Positions 16,575 to 25,371 of a DNA stretch of 64,000 nucleotides are shown piece by piece. Both the position numbers and the translations under genes were made by a program. A model generated the notes under the pieces. The model was not told the DNA's origin. It saw only the letters and a list, made by a program, of their open reading frames with translations, and did not search any database. Source of the stretch: Rosistilla carotiformis (lineage in GTDB: Bacteria; Planctomycetota; Planctomycetia; Pirellulales; Pirellulaceae); contig NZ_CP036348.1 of assembly GCF_007753095.1 (NCBI RefSeq), positions 682,001 through 746,000 of the forward strand, given 5' to 3'. Position 1 is the first letter of the stretch, and every line of letters starts with the position of its first letter.

Positions 16575-18302
16575 ATGAAAACGCAGCTACGCATCCACCG
16601 CTGGATGCCGGCCCTCCGGGTCACGGCACTGTTGGCAGCCTGCCTGATGTCTGTTGGCGCCACCGCTCAAGCGGACGAGAAAAAGCCGAACATCATGTTC
16701 ATCATGGCGGATGACATCGGATGGATGCAGCCGGGTTGTTATCATCGAGGCTTGATGGTCGGGGAAACTCCCAATATCGACCGGCTTGCCAGCGAGGGCG
16801 GCCTCTTCATGCACTACTACGCCCAGCAAAGTTGCACGGCCGGGCGGACAGCGTTTTTCACCGGCATGAATCCGATGCGGGCCGGGATGCTGATGCCCCA
16901 GTTGCCAGGTGCGATTTCGTACCTGCGCCCCGGCACTCCAAGCCTGGCGAAGTTCCTTTTAGATCAGGGCTACAGTACCGGTGAGTTCGGCAAGAACCAC
17001 CTCGGCGATCATCCCGATTCCCTGCCGACCGCGCATGGTTTCCAGGAATTCTGGGGTTACCTCTACCATCTGGATGCGATGCAAGGGGTCAGCTTCCCCG
17101 ACATTAACAAGAGTCCGACCGAGCAGGCTGTCGTGCCACCGATGAAGATGGTGCCGATCCCCGGTATTCCTGAAACACCCGGCGCGATCACTCCCGAAGA
17201 AGGCGTTTGCATGGCTTCCCCGCGGCCGATTCTGTGGATGAAATCCTCCAATGGCACCGCGAAGAATCAGAGTGGCAAGGACGAAGGCCCGCTGACTCTA
17301 GAACGCTCGAAGACTATCGATGAGGAAATTTCCGCCAAGGTCGTGGACTGGCTCGATCGCCAAGATCCCGAGAAGACGGACAAGCCCTTTTTCTGCTGGT
17401 ACAACCCCGCCCGTATGCACATCACCACGATGTTGTCGCCTAAGTATGAAGCCATGCTCGGCGTGAAGGGGGGCAAGGATTGGGGAATCAACGAAGTCGG
17501 CATGAAGCAGCTCGACGACAACATCGGTGTCGTCCTCAAAAAGCTCGAGGACATGGGTGAACTCGACAATACCATCATCGTCTTCACGACCGACAACGGC
17601 GCGGAAGTCATTACCTTCCCTGATGGAGGCACCACTCCATTCAAGGGCGGCAAGCTGACTACCTGGGAGGGCGGCATGCGTGCCCCCTGCGTCGTCCGCT
17701 GGCCCGGAAAGATTAAGCCGGGCACTATCTTCAAAGAAATCTTCGCCTCCCAAGACTGGCTGCCCACGCTCGTCGAAATCGCGGGCGGTGCCAAGGATAA
17801 CGACCTCAATGATCAAATCATGGCGGGCAAATATCCCGGTATCGTGAAGACCAAGCTCGATGGGTTCAATCAGACCGAATACCTGACGGGTGAGTCGAAG
17901 GAATCGGCTCGCGACACGTTCTTCTACTACACCGGCGCACAACCCTCGGCCGTGCGATACAAGAACTGGAAGTTCTACTACACAATGGTTGGTGCCGGTG
18001 CAATGGGTGGACTGATGGGGGCGCAAACCTACCACTGGACTCAGCTTGCCAATATCAAGCGCGATCCGTTTGAGATCAGCGTCGGTGCCGATACGAAGTC
18101 GCTGATGAGTTACGCCGGAGCACTCGCAGCACCTAGCACTGCGTACGTCTACGACTGGAACCTGTTGCCGATCGGCCAACTTCTGTGGGAGAAGGAGCTG
18201 ATGTCATACAAAAATTTCCCGCCTCTGCAGATGGCAGCCAGCTACAATCTCGACCAGATCTTGGAGTCGTTGAAAAGCCAAAGTGGCTCCCGCTCGGACT
18301 GA
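16575..18302 (+). CDS. Exported arylsulfatase
   Basis: A 575-residue sulfatase with a signal peptide in residues 1-33. The alkaline-phosphatase-fold opening is NIMFIMADDIGW. The maturation signature reads CTAGR with Cys87 (SCTAGRTAF), the C-x-A-x-R variant also used for formylglycine formation. Further markers are GKNHLGDH, PFFCWYNPARMH, a TTDNGAE metal site and a GGMRAPCVVRWPGKIKPG segment. The C-terminus is longer than in many relatives and has a Gly/Ala-rich stretch GAGAMGGLMGAQ. This is an arylsulfatase-like S1 subfamily, distinct from the iduronate-type enzyme at 7.3 kb. The ATG at 16575 is chosen because it starts the signal peptide. A rho-independent terminator follows. Confidence 0.92.
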   Translation: MKTQLRIHRWMPALRVTALLAACLMSVGATAQADEKKPNIMFIMADDIGWMQPGCYHRGLMVGETPNIDRLASEGGLFMHYYAQQSCTAGRTAFFTGMNPMRAGMLMPQLPGAISYLRPGTPSLAKFLLDQGYSTGEFGKNHLGDHPDSLPTAHGFQEFWGYLYHLDAMQGVSFPDINKSPTEQAVVPPMKMVPIPGIPETPGAITPEEGVCMASPRPILWMKSSNGTAKNQSGKDEGPLTLERSKTIDEEISAKVVDWLDRQDPEKTDKPFFCWYNPARMHITTMLSPKYEAMLGVKGGKDWGINEVGMKQLDDNIGVVLKKLEDMGELDNTIIVFTTDNGAEVITFPDGGTTPFKGGKLTTWEGGMRAPCVVRWPGKIKPGTIFKEIFASQDWLPTLVEIAGGAKDNDLNDQIMAGKYPGIVKTKLDGFNQTEYLTGESKESARDTFFYYTGAQPSAVRYKNWKFYYTMVGAGAMGGLMGAQTYHWTQLANIKRDPFEISVGADTKSLMSYAGALAAPSTAYVYDWNLLPIGQLLWEKELMSYKNFPPLQMAASYNLDQILESLKSQSGSRSD

Positions 18303-18324
18303 CCATTACCGATTGATCATTTGT

Positions 18325-18365
18325 CGCGCGGGTCGCTTTTCGTGAGCGACCCGCGATTTTTGAAC
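18325..18365 (+). terminator. Rho-independent terminator after the arylsulfatase gene
   Basis: The stem TCGCGCGGGTCGCT pairs with AGCGACCCGCGA (one bulge) around TTTCGTG and is followed by ATTTTTGA, 22 bases after the stop codon. Confidence 0.8.
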
Positions 18366-18494
18366 TAGGGAATCAAACATCGGACTGCGTTGGGACCTAA
18401 CGAGTCCGTGGACCCGGGCGGTGATGCGGGGGCTCTTGCAAACAACGTCACTTGGCCGCCGGCAGGTGCTTTGGCTGGAAGTAACGAAGGTTTC

Positions 18495-18560
18495 TGCACT
18501 CTTTTTAGGCGGGCCGGTTTCTCAAAGAATCTTGACACCATTGATTGCGCTGGCAGTGAA
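18495..18560. repeat. Hairpin element copy E (family 2)
   Basis: It reads CTGCACTCTTTTTAGGCGGG, CCGGTTTCTCAAAGAATC and TTGACACCATTGATTGCGC. It carries both halves of the family-2 consensus and lies directly before the lipoprotein gene. Confidence 0.75.
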
Positions 18561-18585
18561 AAGACTCAGCACGAAAGGGATCGAC

Positions 18586-19221
18586 ATGCAACGATTCACT
18601 ATCATTCTTTTTGTCTTCGTCGCCGGATGTCGTGAGCAGCCCGATACGCCGACAGCGGCAACTCCACAGGTGCAGCGGGTTGGTGAGGTTGTGGGAACCG
18701 AGGGTCATTCTGCCAACGGATCTCAGCTTTCGGAAACAATCGTTGGTGGTATTGTGCTCAAGCCAAATGTGGCCATCGATGGGAAGCTCTCGCTGCTTCT
18801 TCCTGAGGATTTCTCGGAGATGGATGAGGAGAGGCTGAAGCTCAAATATCCGAACGAACTGCGGCCAACGCTTGTGTACACCAACAAATCAGCGGCAATC
18901 AACGTCGCCATTAATTACACGACGAAGCGGATGCGACGGAGTGAGATCGGCGCGTTCCATCAACAGATGGAAGGCACGTACCGCAAATTCCATCCGACGG
19001 CAACATGGTTCCATAGCGGTGTTGTCGACATCGACGGGCGCAACTGGATAAAACTAGATTTGCGGACCCCCGCAAGCGACACTGAAATACGTAACATCAT
19101 GGTCGGAACATCGGTGAAGGGTCGACTGTTACTTGTATCTTTCAACGTCACCAAGCAACTGGAGGACCAGTGGCTTGAGGCAGCGGAGGCAATTATTCAG
19201 TCGCTTCGCGTCCGAGATTAG
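18586..19221 (+). CDS. Lipoprotein of unknown function
   Basis: A 211-residue protein with a short lipoprotein signal: hydrophobic ILFVFVAGC with the lipidated Cys at about residue 15. The mature region starts with a Thr/Ala/Pro-rich linker. It then has a folded alpha/beta domain with KLSLLLPEDFSEMDEERLKL, SAAINVAINYTTKRM and WIKLDLRTPASDTEIRNIMV. This layout resembles small periplasmic PsbP-like/DUF1795-type modules (a damage-limited inner-membrane stress-protein fold), but I do not recognise it securely. The frame is open to 18421; the ATG at 18586 is chosen because it starts the lipoprotein signal. It stands alone between two hairpin elements. Confidence 0.75.
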   Translation: MQRFTIILFVFVAGCREQPDTPTAATPQVQRVGEVVGTEGHSANGSQLSETIVGGIVLKPNVAIDGKLSLLLPEDFSEMDEERLKLKYPNELRPTLVYTNKSAAINVAINYTTKRMRRSEIGAFHQQMEGTYRKFHPTATWFHSGVVDIDGRNWIKLDLRTPASDTEIRNIMVGTSVKGRLLLVSFNVTKQLEDQWLEAAEAIIQSLRVRD

Positions 19222-19269
19222 CCGAAGTGGATTGAATGCTGCATCTCGCGGCCCCGTCGCAACGCAACG

Positions 19270-19322
19270 TTGGGATGCTGAGGTGTGGGGACTCTTGTAG
19301 GCGGAGCCAGTCGAATCTGACA
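19270..19322. repeat. Hairpin element copy F (family 2), degraded
   Basis: GAGGTGTGGGGACTCTTGTA followed by GGCGGAGCCAG and ATCTGACATC resembles the family-2 consensus with several substitutions. It marks the right end of the accessory island. Confidence 0.5.
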
Positions 19323-19394
19323 TCAGCGCGTGACGTCGCCATCCGGATGCATGAAAACGTTATCGCAACTTTACCGTTCTGATGCTGCGCAACG

Positions 19395-21080
19395 CTACGC
19401 GGCGTCTTTGCCTTGTTGGCGGAGCAGGCGTTTCATTCGCTTCCGTTCCGCTTTGCTCATCGAGGACCAGTCGATGTTGTCGACGTCGACCGATTCGTCT
19501 TCCGCGGCATGATGTGATTCGCTGTGGTCGTCTTGTTCGTCGTCGTCGTGCTGCCAGTTGTCGTCTTCGGACTCATCTTCGTAAGTCTCATCGTCGTTTG
19601 AATCTTCTTCAGCCGCAGGCTTGGCCTTGCGGCTGAACCAGCCCTTGCTCTTGGCGGGTGCTACGTCCTCTTGAGCCTCATCGGTTGCGTCGTCGCTCGA
19701 TTCTTCATCGGTCGCTGCAGGCTTGGCCTTGCGACCGAACCAACCCTTGCGTTTGGGCGGTGCTTCGTCGTCGTCGGCTTGTTCGTCATCGGACTCCCCT
19801 GCCCCATCCTCTGCGGCAGTCTTGGCCTTGCGACCGAACCAGCCCTTGCGTTTGGGCGGTGCTTCGCCGTCGTCGGCCTGTTCGTCATCGGAGTCCCCTG
19901 CCCCATCCTCTGCGACGGGCTTGGCCTTGCGGCTGAACCAACCCTTGCGTTTGACGGGGGCTTCGTCGTCGTCCGCTTTGCGGGCGACTTCGCGCTGTTC
20001 GTCGTTGAATTGCTCGTCGACTTCGTCAGCAGCTGGCTTCGGTTTGCGGCGGAACCAGCCTCGCTTGGCGGGCGGTTGTTCCTCGGGCTCCGGTTCCGGT
20101 GCTGCCGCGGCGGCTTTCTTGCGCGATCGCGATGGTTTGGGGGCTTCATCCGGTTCGTCGAACGCTTCGCGGCCGAGGTGTTTGCGGCCGAACCGTGGCA
20201 ATCGCAAGCGGCCAGTCTGGCCGTCGGTCTGGTTCAATCCGCGGACGTCGCGGTAGATCGAGCGGAGGTAGGTGACCAGCGACAGGAAGACGGCGATGCG
20301 GCCGATCAACGGTCCTGCACCGACGATCATTGCGGTCGCCAACGGGCCTGTCTCGATGAAGTTCCAGCGGATCGGCAGTCGCGAGGCGACGGCAGCCGAG
20401 CCGGTGACGAGCCAAAAAGCGGCGGCGGGGCTGTGCCGCATCTCGATCAACAGCCGCGCGGTCATCGCAAATCCGGCGACGCATAACAGCAGCCGCAGCC
20501 AGTCGCCGCCGGCCATCGGGGCGCGGCCTGCCAGCAGGGTGTCGAGGATCGCACCGCACCAATCGAGCGTGCCAGCGATCGAATCGACACTTAATAGGAC
20601 AAGCAACGCCATCACGGGACGCCAGATTCGATAATGCCCTCGGTAATCGTCGGCGCGATGGCGGCGCAGTTGGTAGATCAGGAAGCCGATACCCGCGGAA
20701 AGGGCGAGCGAAATCGAACCAAACCAGCCACCGAAGCTGGCCGGGTTGTCCAGACGCAGCGGGCGGGCCAGTTCGGGGTATTGATACAGCGGTGCCCAAT
20801 TCATGCTCAGGTAATGCCCGGCGATCAGCAGGCAAGCGGCCAGCAGTACAAACGATTTAACGGCCAGCAGCGACCGCCGCCGGACGGGGACCAGTTCGAA
20901 CCAACGAGCGCGCAAGCGACGTTGGACCCGCGAACCGTAGGCTGCCGGCGCGGGGCGCGACGCATCGTCCCGCAGCTTGGATTGGCTGCGCGGCACTTCG
21001 GCAGCCGGATCCATCGACAGGATCTGCGCCGAAATCATCCGGCGGCGTCGGGTTTGTAGGGATCTTCGGTCGTGACTCAT
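19395..21080 (-). CDS. Membrane protein with tandem-repeat charged C-terminal tail
   Basis: A protein of about 561 residues. The N-terminal half has five to six hydrophobic segments between residues 60 and 240 (for example SLLAVKSFVLLAACLLIAGH and ALLVLLSVDSIAG). The C-terminal half is a cytoplasmic-looking repetitive tail of at least four units of about 33 residues. Each has a KGWF(S/G)RKAK core, which is basic and aromatic, followed by an acidic linker rich in D, E and A. In DNA these are near-identical ~99-base repeats at about 19620-20000. The start at 21080 (MSHDRRS) is preferred because a frame open to 21275 adds a low-complexity stretch. It is divergent from the GGDEF gene. Function unknown; the tail could bind nucleic acid or a polyanionic partner. 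Confidence 0.75.
   Translation of the reverse strand: MSHDRRSLQTRRRRMISAQILSMDPAAEVPRSQSKLRDDASRPAPAAYGSRVQRRLRARWFELVPVRRRSLLAVKSFVLLAACLLIAGHYLSMNWAPLYQYPELARPLRLDNPASFGGWFGSISLALSAGIGFLIYQLRRHRADDYRGHYRIWRPVMALLVLLSVDSIAGTLDWCGAILDTLLAGRAPMAGGDWLRLLLCVAGFAMTARLLIEMRHSPAAAFWLVTGSAAVASRLPIRWNFIETGPLATAMIVGAGPLIGRIAVFLSLVTYLRSIYRDVRGLNQTDGQTGRLRLPRFGRKHLGREAFDEPDEAPKPSRSRKKAAAAAPEPEPEEQPPAKRGWFRRKPKPAADEVDEQFNDEQREVARKADDDEAPVKRKGWFSRKAKPVAEDGAGDSDDEQADDGEAPPKRKGWFGRKAKTAAEDGAGESDDEQADDDEAPPKRKGWFGRKAKPAATDEESSDDATDEAQEDVAPAKSKGWFSRKAKPAAEEDSNDDETYEDESEDDNWQHDDDEQDDHSESHHAAEDESVDVDNIDWSSMSKAERKRMKRLLRQQGKDAA
19620..20000 (-). repeat. In-gene ~99-bp tandem repeats
   Basis: Repeats begin with CTTGGCCTTGCGACCGAACC or close variants at about 19621, 19726, 19825 and 19918. 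They encode the KGWF-RKAK blocks of the membrane protein's tail. Confidence 0.85.
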
Positions 21081-21305
21081 GGGCCCGTTGCGATCTTCAT
21101 TGAGCGGCGAACGCGTCTCTCCGGAAGGGGCGACGTCGCGTTGGCGCGATTGCGAGGGTAACGAAATCGGGGCGTCGGAGCCAACATCACCCTGAAACGT
21201 TCGGATTTCGGAAAATCCATTTTTGCCAAACTGCGAACAAAACGTAGGCTTGCTTAGTCTCTTTGCACCGTCCATTTAACGCTATCTAGCCCCTGCGTCG
21301 CCCCT

Positions 21306-23522
21306 ATGATCGATACAACTCCGCCCCTTCCTACGGGGCAATCCGCCGAAAAACCAAGCCGTGTGGACGTGGTTGAAGGCTTTGAACGGATTTCCACCCT
21401 GTTGGGTGATCTCAATCGACTTCCCTCGGGGACGGTGGCAAGTCGCAAAGAATATGATGCCGATGGCTCGCATGAGAACCAATTGCTAGCGGTTCGCTTG
21501 GGCGTGGCGACTTCGTTGTTCTATTCGTTGCGCTGCAAGCACCGGCAAACTGCCGAGCACAGCCTGCGCGTTGCATTGGGGTGTTCGGTTTGGGCCGACC
21601 GGTTGCAATTGTCGACCGAAATGCGGGACCGATTGGAAGTGGCTGCGTTGCTGCACGATATTGGAAAAATTGCCACTCCCGATCGCGTACTGAAAAAACC
21701 TGGGCATTTGAACGACGACGAACGGCTGATTATGGAACAGGCCCCCGATGTGGGCTGTGAAATCTTGCGGGGCTGCTGCAGCGATGAGAGCTTGTTAGAA
21801 ATCCTGCGCTACAGCCGGAATTGGTTCCATGCGGGCACGGATAGCGACCAGCTGAGCGGCGAGGACCTGCCGTTGGGATCGCGGATGCTGGCGATCGTTG
21901 AATCGTTCGATTCGATGACAACCGATCAGGTTTATCGGCGGGCGTTTAGCCAAGAGCGGGCTGTCGCCGAGTTGTTTCAGTATGCGGGAACCCAGTTTGA
22001 TCCCGACCTTGTGCGCGACTACGCCAGTCTCTTGGAAAGTCGTCCCGAGTTGATGTACGGCGCTGCGGCGCGGCGGTGGTTGCAGGATTTGCAGGGGGAT
22101 TACTCCAACCGGTTTTGGTCGTCCAGCTCGCCGAAGCCCCGCTCGCGAAACAACGACGGCGCTTTGGGCCAATTGCTATTCCACCAGCATCTGCTGGACA
22201 CGATGTGCGATGGTGTGGTGGCGATCGATGGCGAAGGGGTGATCACGCATTGGAACTACGCTTTCGAACGGATGACCAACATCGCGGCCGATGCGATGAT
22301 TGGGCAAGCTTGGTCGGACACCTTGGTGCGTTGGGACGATTCGCGTCAACATCCTGGCGAGGCTGCGAGCCTGGGAGGCTGTTTGGCCACCGGGGCGCAG
22401 TCGCGACGCCGGATGCGGTTGGTCTTGCCCGATGGGAAGCAGACTCCCGTTAAAGTGAACTTTATTCCCATCCTGGGCGAAGAGAGCCGCGTGCAGGGGG
22501 CGTTGGCGATTGTCAACGATATCTCGCAAGAGGAGTCGCTCGAACAGAAGGTCCAGTCGCTGCATGTCAAAGCGACTCGCGACGGTTTAACCGGTGTCGC
22601 CAATCGCGCTGAATTCGATCGCGCGTTGGGGGATGTCGTCGAATTCGCAGCCGCTGGGAAGGGACCTGCGAGTCTAATTCTTTGTGACATCGATCGATTT
22701 AAGTCGGTCAATGACACGCATGGCCACCAGGCTGGCGATGACGCCTTGATCAGCTTTGCCTCCGTGTTGGAGCGTCACAGTCGGGACGGCGATTTGGTCG
22801 CTCGTTATGGAGGTGAAGAGTTTGCGTTGTTGTGTCCTGGTTGTGACAACGCGACGGCGGCAAAACGGGCCGAAACCATTCGCTGTGATTTGGAGCGGAT
22901 CGCCCAGCCGGCGCTCGCCAATAAATGTATCACCGCCAGTTTCGGCGTCACCGAGTACCAATCTGGAGACACCGAGTCGACGATTGTGGCGCGGGCCGAT
23001 CGGGCTTTGTACAAGGCCAAAGAGAATGGTCGCAACCGCGTCGTGCAGCTCGGGTCCGGATTGCGTGAACCGGTCGACGTGCTTGCCACGTCATCCAAAG
23101 GTTGGTTTCATTGGCTGCTGACCCCTTCGAAATCGGACCAGGTGAAAGCCAAACTCGCGACGCGTGTTCCGGTGGAAATGGTGATCGAGAAATTGCGAGG
23201 CTTTATTGCCGATCACAACGCGGAAATCCTCAAGGTGCAGGATCAACGCTTGGAGCTTCGCTTGGATGTGCGGTCTTCAATCCATGGCCGCCGCAGCGCC
23301 GATGGCGTCTCCGCGTTCCATCTCCGCATCAACCTCGATGAACGCGATGTCGAAACCGGGTATCAGGGAGAGTCAAACTTGATGCGTGAAACGGTGATCG
23401 ATGCCAACGTCAGTCCGTGGCGAAGTCGAGATCGCCGCAATCGGGAGGTCAAAAACGCGTGCCGCAACGTGATCGCCAGCTTGAAGAGCTATCTGATGGC
23501 GGATTACATCGACCGTCCCTAG
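21306..23522 (+). CDS. Diguanylate cyclase with degenerate HD-GYP-like and PAS domains
   Basis: A 738-residue cytosolic signalling protein. Residues ~75-250 resemble an HD-GYP domain: EHSLRVA with His85, LLHDIGK with His117-Asp118, and DRVLKKPG. However, the HHE and GYP motifs are replaced by RNWFHAGTDSDQLSGEDLP, so c-di-GMP hydrolysis is doubtful. A PAS domain follows at ~295-410 (DGVVAIDGEGVITHWN). The GGDEF domain (~430-590) has DGLTGVANR, DIDRFKSVNDTHGHQAGD and an intact GGEEF at 502-506, so it should make c-di-GMP from GTP. The last ~130 residues are an unrecognised domain. The ATG at 21306 lies 225 bases from the divergent membrane-protein start. The combination suggests that c-di-GMP synthesis is tuned by a sensory PAS and a non-catalytic HD module. 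Confidence 0.9.
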   Translation: MIDTTPPLPTGQSAEKPSRVDVVEGFERISTLLGDLNRLPSGTVASRKEYDADGSHENQLLAVRLGVATSLFYSLRCKHRQTAEHSLRVALGCSVWADRLQLSTEMRDRLEVAALLHDIGKIATPDRVLKKPGHLNDDERLIMEQAPDVGCEILRGCCSDESLLEILRYSRNWFHAGTDSDQLSGEDLPLGSRMLAIVESFDSMTTDQVYRRAFSQERAVAELFQYAGTQFDPDLVRDYASLLESRPELMYGAAARRWLQDLQGDYSNRFWSSSSPKPRSRNNDGALGQLLFHQHLLDTMCDGVVAIDGEGVITHWNYAFERMTNIAADAMIGQAWSDTLVRWDDSRQHPGEAASLGGCLATGAQSRRRMRLVLPDGKQTPVKVNFIPILGEESRVQGALAIVNDISQEESLEQKVQSLHVKATRDGLTGVANRAEFDRALGDVVEFAAAGKGPASLILCDIDRFKSVNDTHGHQAGDDALISFASVLERHSRDGDLVARYGGEEFALLCPGCDNATAAKRAETIRCDLERIAQPALANKCITASFGVTEYQSGDTESTIVARADRALYKAKENGRNRVVQLGSGLREPVDVLATSSKGWFHWLLTPSKSDQVKAKLATRVPVEMVIEKLRGFIADHNAEILKVQDQRLELRLDVRSSIHGRRSADGVSAFHLRINLDERDVETGYQGESNLMRETVIDANVSPWRSRDRRNREVKNACRNVIASLKSYLMADYIDRP

Positions 23523-23692
23523 CCGAGACGGCGATGCCGTGTTCGGCAGCGCTCCGATGCCCAGGCAAGGCCACCGTGAGGTGGCCCCTTGTCGCGCCGG
23601 GCGGCTACTCTTATGGTGCCTAGATAGGGTGCTGCGATAGCAGGACCCCGTTCCCCTTGCAAACCCTGGCACCTGATAATCGGAGAAACCTC

Positions 23693-24316
23693 ATGGCTTA
23701 CGCATTGCCTGCACTTCCATACGCTCTGGACGCCCTGGAACCTCACATCGATGCCCGCACGATGGAGATCCACCACGGGAAACACCACCAGGCTTACATC
23801 ACCAAGGTCAACGACGCGATCGCCGGTACCGACCTGGAAAGCAAGTCGATCGAAGATCTGATCTCCAACCTTTCGGCAGTCCCTGCCGACAAGCTGGGAG
23901 CCGTTCGCAACAACGGCGGTGGACACGCCAATCACTCGCTGTTCTGGACCGTCATGGGCCCTGGATGCGGTGGTGCTCCCAGCGGCGACCTGGCCGCTGC
24001 GATCGATAGCGACTTGGGTGGATTGGATGCCTTCAAGACAGCCTTCGCCAACGCCGGAGCGACTCGCTTTGGTAGCGGTTGGGCTTGGTTGTACGTCAGC
24101 GAAGGAAAGCTGAAAGTTGGCAGCACCGCCAACCAAGACAGTCCTTTGATGGGCGAAGCCGTCGCCGGTATCGGTGGCACCCCGATCCTCGGCTTGGACG
24201 TTTGGGAGCACGCCTACTACTTGAACTATCAAAACCGTCGTCCCGACTACATCAGCGCCTTCTGGGAAGTTGTCAACTGGAGCGCCGTTGCCGATGGTTT
24301 TGCAGCGGCCAAATAA
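23693..24316 (+). CDS. sodA: Superoxide dismutase, Fe/Mn family
   Basis: A 207-residue cytosolic enzyme that converts superoxide to hydrogen peroxide and oxygen. The four metal ligands are present: His27 in [11 protein letters not shown], His81 in [11 protein letters not shown], Asp169 and His173 in DVWEHAYY. The [11 protein letters not shown] segment and the Gly-rich GPGCGG loop favour manganese over iron, but metal choice is not certain from sequence. The start is the ATG at 23693 ([10 protein letters not shown]), with GGAGAAA 5-11 bases upstream; an upstream in-frame extension lacks family similarity. It ends facing prmC across a shared terminator. Confidence 0.95.
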   Translation: MAYALPALPYALDALEPHIDARTMEIHHGKHHQAYITKVNDAIAGTDLESKSIEDLISNLSAVPADKLGAVRNNGGGHANHSLFWTVMGPGCGGAPSGDLAAAIDSDLGGLDAFKTAFANAGATRFGSGWAWLYVSEGKLKVGSTANQDSPLMGEAVAGIGGTPILGLDVWEHAYYLNYQNRRPDYISAFWEVVNWSAVADGFAAAK

Positions 24317-24391
24317 GCTGCTTCGGCTCGCTGGGATACCCATCGAATCACCCAAGCGATGTTTCGCTTGGACTCCGGATCGATAAACGAT

Positions 24392-24427
24392 AAAAGCCGG
24401 CACGCAATTGCGTCCGGCTTTTTTTCT
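24392..24427. terminator. Bidirectional terminator between sod and prmC
   Basis: The stem AAAAGCCGG(C)ACGCAA/TTGCGTCCGGCTTTTTT has an A-run on the left and a T-run on the right. It can therefore end transcription of the converging superoxide dismutase and prmC genes. Confidence 0.85.
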
Positions 24428-24451
24428 GCTCGGGTCGAGAGGCTGGTCTGT

Positions 24452-25342
24452 CTATTGGCTGCGGGCGACGCTGACGATCCGTTTGTGTCCAGCCAAGTCC
24501 TTGATCACGCGGACATCTTCGGCCGCATCGACGTGGGCCAAGTGTTCGATCACCTGGTCGACGATCATCGGGCTCAGTTCAAAGATCAACCGTCCGCCGG
24601 GCTTCAGTCGCGGGAGGGCTTCGGCGATCAGGCGGACGATCGTTTCGGTTCCGTCGGGGCCGCCGACCAGCGCCTGACGCGGCTCAAAGTCACGGACCGA
24701 TTTGTCCAGTTCGGCATATTCGGCTTCGCTGACATAAGGTGGATTGCTGCAGATCATGTCCAGTGTCGGCGTTTCGGGAAGCTTCGCCAGAAGGTCCCCT
24801 TCGATGAACTGGATCCGGTCTTGAACCTTGTGCGCCGCCGCGTTGGTTTCCGCGACCCGTAGCGCCGCCGCGGAGATGTCGATCGCCGTGAAGCGGGCGT
24901 TGGGGAGGTTTTTTGCCAAGCAGATGGCGATGATCCCGCTGCCGGTACCGACGTCCGCGATCTGCAGCGACTCTTTGGACTGCCCTTGCCGCTTGAATTC
25001 GTCCAACGCCTCGATCACGAGGTGTTCGGTTTCGGGGCGTGGGATCAATGTGTCTTCGCTGACCCGAAACGACAGCGAATAAAACTCTTTGCGGCCCAGC
25101 AGTTGCGAAACGGGAGTCCCTTCGCCGCGGCGGCGGACGAGTTCGCGAAACGCCGTGCGCACTTCGTCTCCGGGCTCTTCGTTGAACGCGGTGTACAGTT
25201 CGATGCGTTCGCAACCACGCGCTTCGGAAAGCAACAGTTCGGCGTCCAGGCGGGGCGAATCGGAGCCCGACTTGCCGAAGTATTCCGTCGTCCATTCCAG
25301 CAGTCGCAGGATGGTCCACTTTTCGGCTTGTTCGGCACTCAT
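24452..25342 (-). CDS. prmC: Peptide chain release factor N5-glutamine methyltransferase
   Basis: PrmC methylates the glutamine of the GGQ motif in release factors RF1 and RF2, which boosts termination. The 296-residue protein has the helical N-terminal domain with PVSQLLGRKEFYS near residues 77-89 and PRPETEHLV at 101-109. The SAM-binding motif is IADVGTGSGIIAI near 128-140, and the catalytic NPPY lies at 200-203. It lies 29 bases downstream of prfA, whose product is its substrate, in the same direction, as is common in bacteria. A terminator shared with sod follows. Confidence 0.95.
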   Translation of the reverse strand: MSAEQAEKWTILRLLEWTTEYFGKSGSDSPRLDAELLLSEARGCERIELYTAFNEEPGDEVRTAFRELVRRRGEGTPVSQLLGRKEFYSLSFRVSEDTLIPRPETEHLVIEALDEFKRQGQSKESLQIADVGTGSGIIAICLAKNLPNARFTAIDISAAALRVAETNAAAHKVQDRIQFIEGDLLAKLPETPTLDMICSNPPYVSEAEYAELDKSVRDFEPRQALVGGPDGTETIVRLIAEALPRLKPGGRLIFELSPMIVDQVIEHLAHVDAAEDVRVIKDLAGHKRIVSVARSQ

Positions 25343-25371
25343 GTTCCTGGTTCCTTGTGAGGATCGGGGGG

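Noticed and set aside
9869-19322. Integron attC sites as the identity of the family-2 elements.
   Set aside because: The GTTRRRY/RYYYAAC core sites are not seen and no integrase is in the window, so I report only a cassette-like layout.
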